Origin: Brienomyrus brachyistius
Taxonomy: Eukaryota; Chordata; Actinopteri; Osteoglossiformes; Mormyridae
Assembly: GCF_023856365.1 (NCBI RefSeq)
Contig: NW_026042783.1
Location: 1-64,000, forward strand
Length of the DNA: 64,000 nucleotides
Direction: 5' to 3'
The notes beneath the pieces were generated by a model. The model was given only the letters and a program-made list of their open reading frames with translations. It was not told where the DNA came from and did no database searches. The position numbers were made by a program, and so were the translations under genes. This document shows, in pieces, positions 13,961 to 26,067 of the stretch; position 1 is the first letter of the stretch, and the number at the start of each line of letters is the position of its first letter.

Positions 13961-15409
13961 TGACACTGACAAACCAGCAGCAGCCTGACACTGACAAACC
14001 AGCAGCCTGACACTGACAAAGCAGCAGCCTGACACTGACAAAGCAGCAGCCTGACACTGACAAAGCAGCAGCCTGACCCTGACAAACCAGCACCCTGACA
14101 AAGCAGCAGCCTGACCCTGACAAACCAGCACCCTGACAAAGCAGCACCCTGACAAAGCAGCACCCTGACAAAGCAGCACCCTGACACTGACAAAGCAGCA
14201 GCCTGACCCTGACAAACCAGCACCCTGACCCTGACAAAGCAGCACCCTGACAAAGCAGCACCCTGACAAAGCAGCACCCTGACACTGACAAAGCAGCACC
14301 CTGACACTGACAAACCAGCAGCCTGACACTGACAAACCAGCAGCAGCCTGACAAACCAGCAGCAGCCTGACAAACCAGCAGCAGCCTGACAAACCAGCAG
14401 CAGCCTGACAAACCAGCAGCAGCCTGACAAACCAGCAGCAGCCTGACAAACCAGCAGCAGCCTGACAAACCAGCAGCAGCCTGACAAACCAGCAGCAGCC
14501 TGACACTGACAAACCAGCAGCAGCCTGACACTGACAAACCAGCAGCACCCTGACAAACCAGCACCCTGACAAAGCAGCAGCCTGACCCTGACAAACCAGC
14601 ACCCTGACAAAGCAGCAGCCTGACCCTGACAAACCAGCACCCTGACAAAGCAGCAGCCTGACACTGACAAAGCAGCAGCCTGACAAAGCAGCAGCCTGAC
14701 AAAGCAGCAGCCTGACAAAGCAGCACCCTGACAAACCAGCAGCAGCCTGACACTGACAAACCAGCAGCAGCCTGACACTGACAAACCAGCAGCAGCCTGA
14801 CACTGACAAAGCAGCAGCCTGACACTGACAAAGCAGCAGCCTGACACTGACAAAGCAGCAGCCTGACACTGACAAAGCAGCAGCCTGACCCTGACAAACC
14901 AGCACCCTGACAAAGCAGCAGCCTGACCCTGACAAACCAGCACCCTGACAAAGCAGCAGCCTGACCCTGACAAACCAGCACCCTGACAAAGCAGCACCCT
15001 GACAAAGCAGCACCCTGACACTGACAAAGCAGCAGCCTGACCCTGACAAACCAGCACCCTGACAAAGCAGCAGCCTGACCCTGACAAACCAGCAGCCTGA
15101 CAAACCAGCAGCCTGACAAACCAGCAGCACCCTGACAAACCAGCAGCACCCTGACAAACAAGCAGCACCCTGACAAACCAGCAGCACCCTGACAAACCAG
15201 CAGCACCCTGACAAACCAGCAGCACCCTGACAAACCAGCAGCACCCTGACAAACCAGCAGCACCCTGACAAACAAGCAGCACCCTGACAAACCAGCAGCA
15301 CCCTGACAAACAAGCAGCACCCTGACAAACCAGCAGCAGCCTGACAAACAAGCAGCACCCTGACACTGACAAACCAGCAGCAGCCTGACAAAGCAGCACC
15401 CTGACAAAG

Positions 15410-15759
15410 CAGCAGCAGCCTGACACTGACAAAGCAGCAGCAGCCTGACACTGACAAAGCAGCAGCAGCCTGACACTGACAAAGCAGCAGCAGCCTGACA
15501 CTGACAAAGCAGCAGCAGCCTGACACTGACAAAGCAGCAGCAGCCTGACACTGACAAAGCAGCAGCAGCCTGACACTGACAAAGCAGCAGCAGCCTGACA
15601 CTGACAAAGCAGCAGCAGCCTGACACTGACAAAGCAGCAGCAGCCTGACACTGACAAAGCAGCAGCAGCCTGACACTGACAAAGCAGCAGCAGCCTGACA
15701 CTGACAAAGCAGCAGCAGCCTGACACTGACAAAGCAGCAGCAGCCTGACACTGACAAAG
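15410..15759. repeat. Homogenised block of 14 units (25 bp)
   Basis: Fourteen consecutive copies of the AAAG-ending 25-bp unit. The sequence matches the 3.7-4.6 kb block, so the same variant has been amplified at more than one place in the array. Confidence 0.9.
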
Positions 15760-17978
15760 CAGCAGCAGCCTGACAAAGCAGCAGCAGCCTGACAAAGCAG
15801 CAGCAGCCTGACAAAGCAGCAGCAGCCTGACAAAGCAGCAGCAGCCTGACAAAGCAGCAGCAGCCTGACAAAGCAGCAGCAGCCTGACAAACCAGCAGCA
15901 GCCTGACAAACCAGCAGCAGCCTGACAAACCAGCAGCACCCTGACAAACCAGCAGCACCCTGACAAACCAGCAGCACCCTGACAAACCAGCAGCACCCTG
16001 ACAAACCAGCAGCACCCTGACAAAGCAGCAGCAGCCTGACACTGACAAACCAGCAGCAGCCTGACACTGACAAACCAGCAGCAGCCTGACAAACCAGCAG
16101 CAGCCTGACAAACCAGCAGCAGCCTGACAAACCAGCAGCAGCCTGACAAACCAGCAGCAGCCTGACAAACCAGCAGCAGCCTGACACTGACAAAGCACCC
16201 TGACAAAGCAGCAGCACCCTGACAAAGCAGCAGCACCCTGACAAAGCAGCAGCACCCTGACAAAGCAGCAGCAGCCTGACAAACCAGCAGCACCCTGACA
16301 AACAAGCAGCAGCCTGACAAACCAGCAGCAGCCTGACACTGACAAACCAGCAGCAGCCTGACAAACCAGCAGCAGCCTGACAAACCAGCAGCAGCCTGAC
16401 CCTGACAAACCAGCAGCAGCCTGACCCTGACAAACCAGCAGCAGCCTGACACTGACAAACCAGCAGCAGCCTGACAAACCAGCAGCAGCCTGACAAACCA
16501 GCAGCAGCCTGACCCTGACAAAGCAGCACCCTGACACTGACAAAGCAGCACCCTGACACTGACAAAGCAGCACCCTGACACTGACAAAGCAGCACCCTGA
16601 CACTGACAAAGCAGCACCCTGACACTGACAAAGCAGCAGCCTGACAAAGCAGCAGCCTGACAAACCAGCAGCCTGACAAACCAGCAGCCTGACAAACCAG
16701 CAGCAGCCTGACAAACCAGCAGCAGCCTGACAAACCAGCAGCAGCCTGACAAACCAGCAGCAGCCTGACAAACCAGCAGCAGCCTGACAAACCAGCAGCA
16801 GCCTGACAAACCAGCAGCAGCCTGACACTGACAAACCAGCAGCAGCCTGACACTGACAAACCAGCAGCAGCCTGACACTGACAAACCAGCAGCAGCCTGA
16901 CACTGACAAACCAGCAGCAGCCTGACACTGACAAACCAGCAGCAGCCTGACACTGACAAACCAGCAGCAGCCTGACACTGACAAAGCAGCAGCCTGACCC
17001 TGACAAACCAGCACCCTGACAAAGCAGCAGCCTGACACTGACAAAGCAGCAGCCTGACCCTGACAAAGCAGCAGCCTGACACTGACAAAGCAGCAGCCTG
17101 ACAAAGCAGCAGCCTGACAAAGCAGCAGCCTGACAAAGCAGCACCCTGACAAAGCAGCACCCTGACAAAGCAGCACCCTGACAAAGCAGCACCCTGACAA
17201 AGCAGCACCCTGACAAAGCAGCAGCAGCCTGACACTGACAAACCAGCAGCAGCCTGACACTGACAAACCAGCAGCCTGACCCTGACAAAGCAGCAGCCTG
17301 ACACTGACAAAGCAGCAGCCTGACACTGACAAAGCAGCAGCCTGACCCTGACAAACCAGCACCCTGACAAAGCAGCAGCCTGACAAAGCAGCAGCCTGAC
17401 AAAGCAGCAGCCTGACAAAGCAGCAGCCTGACAAACCAGCAGCCTGACAAACCAGCAGCCTGACAAACCAGCAGCCTGACAAACCAGCAGCCTGACAAAC
17501 CAGCAGCCTGACAAACCAGCAGCCTGACAAACAAGCAGCCTGACAAACAAGCAGCACCCTGACACTGACAAACAAGCAGCACCCTGACACTGACAAACAA
17601 GCAGCACCCTGACACTGACAAACAAGCAGCACCCTGACACTGACAAACAAGCAGCACCCTGACACTGACAAACAAGCAGCACCCTGACACTGACAAACAA
17701 GCAGCACCCTGACACTGACAAACAAGCAGCACCCTGACACTGACAAACAAGCAGCACCCTGACACTGACAAACAAGCAGCACCCTGACCCTGACAAAGCA
17801 GCAGCCTGACCCTGACAAAGCAGCAGCCTGACCCTGACAAACAAGCAGCAGCCTGACCCTGACAAACAAGCAGCAGCCTGACCCTGACAAACAAGCAGCA
17901 GCCTGACCAAGCAGCAGCCTGACCAAGCAGCAGCCTGACCAAGCAGCACCCTGACAAACAAGCAGCAGCCTGACAAAG

Positions 17979-18603
17979 CAGCAGCAGCCTGACACTGACA
18001 AAGCAGCAGCAGCCTGACACTGACAAAGCAGCAGCAGCCTGACACTGACAAAGCAGCAGCAGCCTGACACTGACAAAGCAGCAGCAGCCTGACACTGACA
18101 AAGCAGCAGCAGCCTGACACTGACAAAGCAGCAGCAGCCTGACACTGACAAAGCAGCAGCAGCCTGACACTGACAAAGCAGCAGCAGCCTGACACTGACA
18201 AAGCAGCAGCAGCCTGACACTGACAAAGCAGCAGCAGCCTGACACTGACAAAGCAGCAGCAGCCTGACACTGACAAAGCAGCAGCAGCCTGACACTGACA
18301 AAGCAGCAGCAGCCTGACACTGACAAAGCAGCAGCAGCCTGACACTGACAAAGCAGCAGCAGCCTGACACTGACAAAGCAGCAGCAGCCTGACACTGACA
18401 AAGCAGCAGCAGCCTGACACTGACAAAGCAGCAGCAGCCTGACACTGACAAAGCAGCAGCAGCCTGACACTGACAAAGCAGCAGCAGCCTGACACTGACA
18501 AAGCAGCAGCAGCCTGACACTGACAAAGCAGCAGCAGCCTGACACTGACAAAGCAGCAGCAGCCTGACACTGACAAAGCAGCAGCAGCCTGACACTGACA
18601 AAG
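17979..18603. repeat. Homogenised block of 25 units (25 bp)
   Basis: Twenty-five consecutive copies of the AAAG-ending 25-bp unit, followed by shorter 19-bp forms that lack the CACTGA hexamer. Confidence 0.9.
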
Positions 18604-20664
18604 CAGCAGCAGCCTGACAAAGCAGCAGCAGCCTGACAAAGCAGCAGCAGCCTGACAAAGCAGCAGCCTGACAAAGCAGCAGCAGCCTGACAAAGCAGCA
18701 GCAGCCTGACAAAGCAGCAGCAGCCTGACAAAGCAGCAGCAGCCTGACAAAGCAGCAGCAGCCTGACACTGACAAAGCAGCAGCAGCCTGACAAAGCAGC
18801 AGCAGCAGCCTGACAAAGCAGCAGCAGCAGCCTGACAAAGCAGCAGCAGCAGCCTGACAAAGCAGCAGCAGCAGCCTGACAAAGCAGCACCCTGACAAAG
18901 CAGCAGCCTGACAAACCAGCAGCAGCCTGACAAACCAGCAGCAGCCTGACAAACCAGCAGCAGCCTGACACTGACAAACCAGCAGCAGCCTGACACTGAC
19001 AAAGCAGCAGCCTGACCCTGACAAACCAGCACCCTGACAAACCAGCACCCTGACCCTGACAAACCAGCACCCTGACAAACCAGCACCCTGACCCTGACAA
19101 ACCAGCACCCTGACACTGACAAAGCAGCAGCCTGACACTGACAAACCAGCAGCCTGACACTGACAAACCAGCAGCCTGACAAACCAGCAGCACCCTGACA
19201 AAGCAGCAGCAGCCTGACAAACCAGCAGCACCCTGACAAACCAGCAGCAGCCTGACAAACCAGCAGCACCCTGACAAAGCAGCAGCCTGACAAAGCAGCA
19301 CCCTGACAAACCAGCACCCTGACACTGACAAAGCAGCAGCCTGACACTGACAAACCAGCAGCCTGACACTGACAAACCAGCAGCCTGACAAACCAGCAGC
19401 ACCCTGACAAAGCAGCAGCAGCCTGACAAACCAGCAGCACCCTGACAAACCAGCAGCAGCCTGACAAACCAGCAGCACCCTGACAAAGCAGCAGCCTGAC
19501 AAAGCAGCACCCTGACAAAGCAGCACCCTGACAAAGCAGCACCCTGACAAAGCAGCACCCTGACAAAGCAGCACCCTGACAAAGCAGCACCCTGACAAAG
19601 CAGCACCCTGACAAACCAGCACCCTGACAAACCAGCAGCCTGACACTGACAAAGCAGCACCCTGACACTGACAAAGCAGCAGCCTGACCCTGACAAACCA
19701 GCAGCCTGACAAACCAGCAGCCTGACAAACCAGCAGCCTGACAAACCAGCAGCCTGACAAACCAGCAGCCTGACAAACCAGCAGCCCCCTGACAAACCAG
19801 CAGCCCCCTGACAAACCAGCAGCCCCCTGACAAACCAGCAGCCCCCTGACAAACCAGCAGCCCCCTGACAAACCAGCAGCCCCCTGACAAACAAGCAGCA
19901 CCCTGACAAACCAGCAGCCCCCTGACAAACCAGCAGCACCCTGACAAACAAGCAGCACCCTGACAAACAAGCAGCACCCTGACAAACAAGCAGCACCCTG
20001 ACAAACAAGCAGCACCCTGACAAACAAGCAGCAGCCTGACAAACAAGCAGCAGCCTGACAAACAAGCAGCAGCCTGACAAACAAGCAGCAGCCTGACAAA
20101 CCAGCAGCACCCTGACAAAGCAGCCTGACACTGACAAAGCAGCCTGACACTGACAAAGCAGCAGCAGCCTGACAAAGCAGCAGCAGCCTGACAAAGCAGC
20201 AGCAGCCTGACAAAGCAGCAGCAGCCTGACAAAGCAGCAGCACCCTGACAAAGCAGCAGCAGCCTGACAAAGCAGCAGCACCCTGACAAAGCAGCAGCAC
20301 CCTGACAAAGCAGCAGCACCCTGACAAAGCAGCAGCACGACACTGACAAAGCAGCAGCACGACACTGACAAAGCAGCAGCACGACACTGACAAAGCAGCA
20401 GCACGACACTGACAAACCAGCAGCAGCACGACACTGACAAACCAGCAGCAGCCTGACCCTGACAAACCAGCAGCAGCCTGACCCTGACAAACCAGCAGCA
20501 GCCTGACCCTGACAAAGCAGCAGCACGACACTGACAAACCAGCAGCAGCCTGACCCTGACAAACCAGCAGCAGCCTGACCCTGACAAACCAGCAGCAGCC
20601 TGACCCTGACAAACCAGCAGCAGCCTGACCCTGACAAACCAGCAGCAGCCTGACCCTGACAAAC

Positions 20665-21215
20665 CAGCAGCAGCCTGACAAACCAGCAGCAGCCTGACAA
20701 ACCAGCAGCAGCCTGACAAACCAGCAGCAGCCTGACAAACCAGCAGCAGCCTGACAAACCAGCAGCAGCCTGACAAACCAGCAGCAGCCTGACAAACCAG
20801 CAGCAGCCTGACAAACCAGCAGCAGCCTGACAAACCAGCAGCAGCCTGACAAACCAGCAGCAGCCTGACAAACCAGCAGCAGCCTGACAAACCAGCAGCA
20901 GCCTGACAAACCAGCAGCAGCCTGACAAACCAGCAGCAGCCTGACAAACCAGCAGCAGCCTGACAAACCAGCAGCAGCCTGACAAACCAGCAGCAGCCTG
21001 ACAAACCAGCAGCAGCCTGACAAACCAGCAGCAGCCTGACAAACCAGCAGCAGCCTGACAAACCAGCAGCAGCCTGACAAACCAGCAGCAGCCTGACAAA
21101 CCAGCAGCAGCCTGACAAACCAGCAGCAGCCTGACAAACCAGCAGCAGCCTGACAAACCAGCAGCAGCCTGACAAACCAGCAGCAGCCTGACAAACCAGC
21201 AGCAGCCTGACAAAC
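20665..21215. repeat. Homogenised block of 29 units (19 bp) near the array end
   Basis: Twenty-nine consecutive 19-bp units CAGCAGCAGCCTGACAAAC, then nine 16-bp units and a few degenerate ones before the array stops. The array edge is therefore as homogeneous as its interior, with no long decay zone. Confidence 0.92.
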
Positions 21216-21363
21216 CAGCAGCCTGACAAACCAGCAGCCTGACAAACCAGCAGCCTGACAAACCAGCAGCCTGACAAACCACCAGCCTGACAAACCAGCA
21301 GCCTGACAAACCACCAGCCTGACAAACCAGCACCCTGACAAACCAGCACCCTGACCCTGACCT

Positions 21364-22285
21364 GATGTGTGTCTTACATATAAGGTTCAGAATTACCTGT
21401 TTTAGTTTCCATTCATACCTTTATGAATTAAGATTTTCTGAGTGGAAATGTTAAAATCATATAACAATATTTTAACAGTGGAATGAATGCATAAGCAATT
21501 AAGGAACTGTTAGTTAAATCCACATGAAGCAACATAACGTCTTTAGTAGTAAAATGTGATGTATCTAGGAGTGACAATATGTTTCCAAACATTTGTATGT
21601 GCTGTGGTTTGCTGACACTAAATAATGTTAGGGGAAACAAAAAAACGACCTATTGACAGTTACAGGGTAGTGTGATTCTTGTAATAAACTTAGTTTTACC
21701 AAAGTCCTGTGTTAGTATTCAGTACAACATACACTGCATACATCCATCTTGCTTTCAGTGAGGGAAGATTTTTCTTTAAAAAAAAAAAAAAAATTTGTTC
21801 CTTGGTAAAGTTGGTTTGTCTCACAGGTACCGAATTTGTATAATTAAAATAAGATAAGATATTGACATAATATATTTTTGGTTTTATAAACAACTGACAG
21901 GAAAAACAAAAACCTGAGATATTACCATATCCAGTGGTAAACAATAATCAGTCCCAAAAGGGCTTTCCTATATTTTGCATTTGTGTCAAACGTCCACATT
22001 ATCAGAAGTACTCAGGAGTCCAGACGGTCTCCAGCAGCACTGGCATACAGCTCTCAGCTCACAGACGCCACCTGGCGAGTGAACGTGGCAGAACCCTGTC
22101 TGTGCTGGAGCCGGACTGCCCGTGGCATCAGCCTAGAACCTGCTCTGCTGATGCTTGCCGCTGGTTCCGGGGATCGGAATGAGCATCTCGTCAGGAAGCC
22201 TCAGCTCTGTCCGTTTGTCTTGGGAAGCGGGGTGGAGGCGGGGGCGGGGCGGGGGGCGTATGGCATGGCACCAATCCGCGTCGCC
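21364..22285. other. Non-coding junction between satellite and ITSN2 3' end
   Basis: AT-rich single-copy-looking DNA with a poly(A) run at about 21,778-21,793 and a GC-rich stretch at 22,210-22,260. It must hold the 3' untranslated region of the minus-strand intersectin exons. I did not find a clear canonical polyadenylation signal for them. Short open frames here show no recognisable protein. Confidence 0.6.
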
Positions 22286-23383
22286 TCATTTGAGAGATTT
22301 TTGGTCGAACAGCTGCAGGTCCAGGCGCACCCACACCTCGCCTGTCGCCACCTCGTGCAGCAGCAGGCGCCTTGTCGCTGCTCCCTTGTTTTCCAGCTCC
22401 TTCTTGATGGTGGCCACAGGAACTTCAGTGCGGCCCAGGAAGTCTAACAATGATACAAGCAGCCATGATGAAAGCGGCCACCATCAAACGCTAGTAATAG
22501 AACACAGGCCATTGTGGCACAATGAAAGAAATTAAGCAATAGGGGGGGGAAAGAAATAAACGGTCAAACACAAAAGAAATTATCTAGTAGAAGGGTTGCA
22601 GTGAGACTGCAGAATATACCAGGGCATAAAGTAGAGAACGTAGTTCATCTGTATGTGTTCTTGGGCTGTAGGAGTAACCCGTACAAATACAAAGAGAATG
22701 TTCAAACTCACACACACAGAACCAGGGGGAGGATATGGAACCAGAACCCTGAAGCATGAAACCACAGTGATACCCCATGGAGAAACTTAAAATGACGTGT
22801 AATAAATAAATAAATTAAAAATAAATTAAAAGTTAAATTAAAAAAAAAAAAAACAAGACGAAACTTCAAATATGACACCCAAATTTTTCTAAGGGAAATT
22901 TAACATCAGCACATTTAACATCAGAACTGTTCCCAAGACGAATTTCAGGAAGTGTCAACGTGTAAAAAGAGGAGAAATAAACATCTGAAGAAAGGACTAA
23001 CCATCGGGAGAGAACTGGTCCCTCTTGAAGATGGTGACACATAGAACATCCTGGTACAGGTCCTTAATGAAGAACTGACAGTTGAAGTTCCACTTGGGGT
23101 TGATTGTGTCATTTATTGTCCGGGAGGTGAAACACTGTGCCCCCATGGTCACCTCGCAATATGGATTACTCTTTCCTGGAGGGTGTAGGCCATCAAAAAA
23201 AACCATTAAACCCAACCATCAAGCCATACATGAGGTACAAGGCATTAGGGGGTTAGCGGCTGGAGTTTCGGGAGATAGGACTTGACCTTTGACCCTCACC
23301 ATTGGGCTTGCAGGGCTTGAGCTCTGTGGCCTCCAAAATAGTGACCAGCAGGCGGCCAATGCCACTGGTTTTCAGGGAACGAG
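22286..23383 (-). CDS. itsn2: Intersectin-2, last three coding exons (C2 domain and stop)
   Basis: Intersectins are endocytic scaffolds and Cdc42 exchange factors; the long isoform ends in a C2 domain. Three minus-strand exons are visible: 23,383-23,300 (84 bp), 23,175-23,002 (174 bp) and 22,443-22,286 (158 bp, TGA). All have AG/GT borders, and the phases add up without a break. The first encodes [20 protein letters not shown], the second [32 protein letters not shown] and RDQFSPD, and the third [31 protein letters not shown] and LFDQ near the end. The pattern matches ITSN2 better than ITSN1. Upstream DH and PH exons were not found on this strand up to the acidic gene at 29 kb. The coiled-coil exons of an itsn2 gene lie at 38.9-42.9 kb on the opposite strand, which is abnormal for one gene. 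Confidence 0.95.
22800..22860. repeat. A-rich low-complexity tract in the last ITSN2 intron
   Basis: AATAAATAAATAAATTAAAA followed by a run of A. It sits in the 558-bp intron between the last two C2 exons. It may be the tail of an old retroposon, but no body is recognisable. Confidence 0.7.
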
Positions 23384-26067
23384 CTGGAAATGCATACAGC
23401 AAGTGATGCATGAGTCGAAAGACCAAGGAACAATAAATAAGATTCATAATAAAGAAGTTAAGATGCAAGGAACTCCCAAGGAATTGGCAGAAATAAGATA
23501 CAGCAACTGGAAAAAAAAACTGTAGTTAATGGGGCACTGCAGTCTATGATAGGGTTATCAAGGGTTCAGTAATGAAGGTCTGCATAAATAGACTGTACAG
23601 CAACCAAAAGGGAAAGTAGTAGGTTCTTAAACTGCAACGGATGTGTTCACTGGAAGGACAGGCTGTGTAAAAGAGGGAAACTCAAATTCAGGAAAAACCA
23701 GTGCTCAGCTACAAACTCAGACCAAGATTTTGTTTTTACAAACCAGTTGAGTAGCCTTTGACTGACTCTCTATGCTCAACTGGTTGGAAGAAACAAATTC
23801 TTGCTCATGGGGTTTGTAGGTTCTGGCTGTGAAACGTCCAACATGGACTAAAACATGGGGTCAGGGTTCTGAAACACTGAATAGGGTAATGAATATATAC
23901 TGGTGACTTAGAGGATTTTATATTACAGATACATAAATATACACACACACACATACATATAACTAAATTAAATAGGAAAAGGACAAGCAATTTTGTAGAC
24001 AGATGAATAAAACCATTACATAATCAAACTGGATTATGTAAGAGAAAATTAGTCACAAACGAAAACAAAAGAAACTGATGGATTTTTCTCTTTCTCGTAT
24101 TAAGAGAAACAATAATAAAAGCAGACTTAGTTAGTTATTGAATTTATATAGAGAAAAACAATCTGCCATTCTTTACGGTCCCTTTTGCCAAGTTTAATGC
24201 CCTTTCTTGTCAATGACCATCATGAGCCTGGTATCAGTTCACACACACACACACACACACTCACTCACAACCTCCTAGATGCCGCTCTGAGAAGTGTAAT
24301 GTTTGTGATCGTGGTTAATCTTATGCTACATTAAGGCCCCATAGTTAATGATGGGGATTAAATCAGGCGATGAAGACAGCCAGGTTACAATTTCATCACC
24401 TTCCAAGCTGGTTTTAAGGTGATGTCTTTTCTTTGTTTAAGAATTTTCTGTGCCTATTCTTGAAGTTTCAACTTGTGAGCCTTATGCATTGTATTAAGCT
24501 GATGTCTGTGTCAAAGTACGCATGAAAGAAAATTAGACTATTTTGCTGGCTTAGGTCCTACAGGCTTGTTGGCTCAGGGTGTCGTGCTCTTAACATCATG
24601 GCTGAGCTCTGCATGTCATATGCATGTTCTGCTGCTTGTTTCCTTGTGCCTGTGTGTGTCTGTGTCTGTCAGTGAGTCCTATGATGCACTGACCTTCTTA
24701 GCAGAATATTCCACTTCCTTACAGTATGTCCTATTGTGACTCCCCTATGATCCTGTACTGAATATATTATAAAATGCATGGACATAATCAAATGCTACAT
24801 CTTCCTTAACTATTCATTTAACATTTTTTAAATGATTTATTTTTCCACTTTTACGTTTAGTGGTCACTCCATAAGAGCTGTCCTTTAACGTGCTGCGCAG
24901 TGTCCCTGGATGCTTTGCAGTCCACTGCAAGGCTTGGACTTGAGGAGTCAATTCATTATGAAATGACTCCCAGTCTGAGCTGTGAGCTAATGCAGAATAA
25001 CCAGAAGCCAGGTAGTGACTCTTGGTTGCTGTAGTTGTTCTCTTCTGACCAGGGAGGTGTTCCACTAAGCAGGATTTCTCAGTTAGCGGAGTTAACTTAA
25101 GCTAGAAGTCATGATTGTTCAATAGGAATGCTCCTTACCTCTTACTGGACAATTATGAGTGAGCCAGTGTCTTGTTTAAAAAGAGAAAATCTGTATCCAT
25201 CTTCTGAATTATTCTGAATTATTCTACTCCTAAACAAACAGTTATCCTCAGAGGCAGCATAACATCTTGGCAGCTGCTCAATGCAGCATTGAAAAGCACT
25301 ACAGAGAGTAATGAGCTCACAGATGTAATGAGCACAGAGCACGCTGCTCTCAGCAGTTGAGGACATAAATTTTTCCCCACAGAATACTCTGCTTGTGTAG
25401 TGTTTGTACTTGGCCTGCTACTGAAGGGGCATAAGTGATAATTAAGTGACATGATAATAAAGTGCATTGCTGGGCGTTTCTTTGCCAATCTCGCATGCCC
25501 TCATTCAGAGAAGGGCACAGAGTGCGGCTGTGGAAACCAGCGCATGTGCAAAAAGGGCATCAGAAATTCTCTGCACCCATCGAGACCCATCCTGGCTGAC
25601 GGGAAAGCATGGCATGCTGCCCATTTGGCCTCAGTACCCAGTGGACTTCCCAAATTTCCAGCCCTGCCAAAGACTGGTCCTGAAGGAACAGTTGAGCTTG
25701 GAATGGCCTAAGGAACTGGAAGCTGTGCAGCCAGGGCACACAAACCATCATCGGCTCAAGGACTATGGAACTTCACAGAATTAAACAAAGAAATGAAATG
25801 CATGTTCTGACCGTGATTTTCTGGTTAGAAAGAGATACCTTAAAGGAAAAGATAGATTCAGTATAAAATATATAACAGTTGTTCGTAGATCCTCTTACTG
25901 TGGTCCTCAGTGAATGGAACATTTCTAATTGTAATTGATTTCTGTTGGAAGCAAAACAGGCAGTTCATAGTGAAAAGGTTGTGCAGTTACAGGAAGGCAC
26001 AAGCACAATGTTTTTTGTTGAACTTACATTCTATTTTGTCTGGGGTGTAATGACCTTATAGGAAGAA
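23384..26067. other. Intergenic or intronic DNA without recognised genes
   Basis: Would be intron upstream of the C2 exons if the itsn2 gene continues. It contains an (AC)n run at 24,241-24,260, a short CA stretch near 23,940, and at about 25,065-25,110 a segment (ACTAAGCAGGATTTCTCAGT) of the kind found in fish DNA-transposon fragments. No exon with plausible borders and a known family was seen on either strand. Confidence 0.5.
24241..24260. repeat. (AC)10 microsatellite
   Basis: Ten perfect AC repeats followed by TCACTCACA. Confidence 0.95.

Larger units (their letters stand above)
1..21363. repeat. Giant minisatellite/satellite array, 13-25 bp units
   Basis: An unbroken tandem array from the left edge to an abrupt end at about 21,363. 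The core unit is CAGCAGCCTGACAAAC (16 bp). Variants come from adding or removing CAG or CAC triplets, switching AAAC/AAAG/AAACAAG, and inserting six bases (CTGACA or CTGACC), giving 13, 16, 19, 22 and 25 bp. Every common length is 1 modulo 3. On the plus strand each unit contains TGA, so all three frames are closed. On the minus strand no stop codon occurs in any frame, because in the plus-strand text T is always followed by G; there is also no ATG on that strand. No gene is evident inside. The left end lies outside the window, so the full length is unknown. Confidence 0.99.

Noticed and set aside
1..21363. CRISPR-like array
   Set aside because: Repeats follow each other directly with no unique spacers, and the genome context is vertebrate.
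1..21363. A protein-coding gene made of the repeat
   Set aside because: No ATG or splice context on the open strand, and the plus strand is closed in all frames. The open minus-strand frames follow from composition; kept as an observation only.
25451..25784. Overlapping 86- and 105-codon frames
   Set aside because: No known domains, no splice sites consistent with itsn2, and composition like the surroundings.
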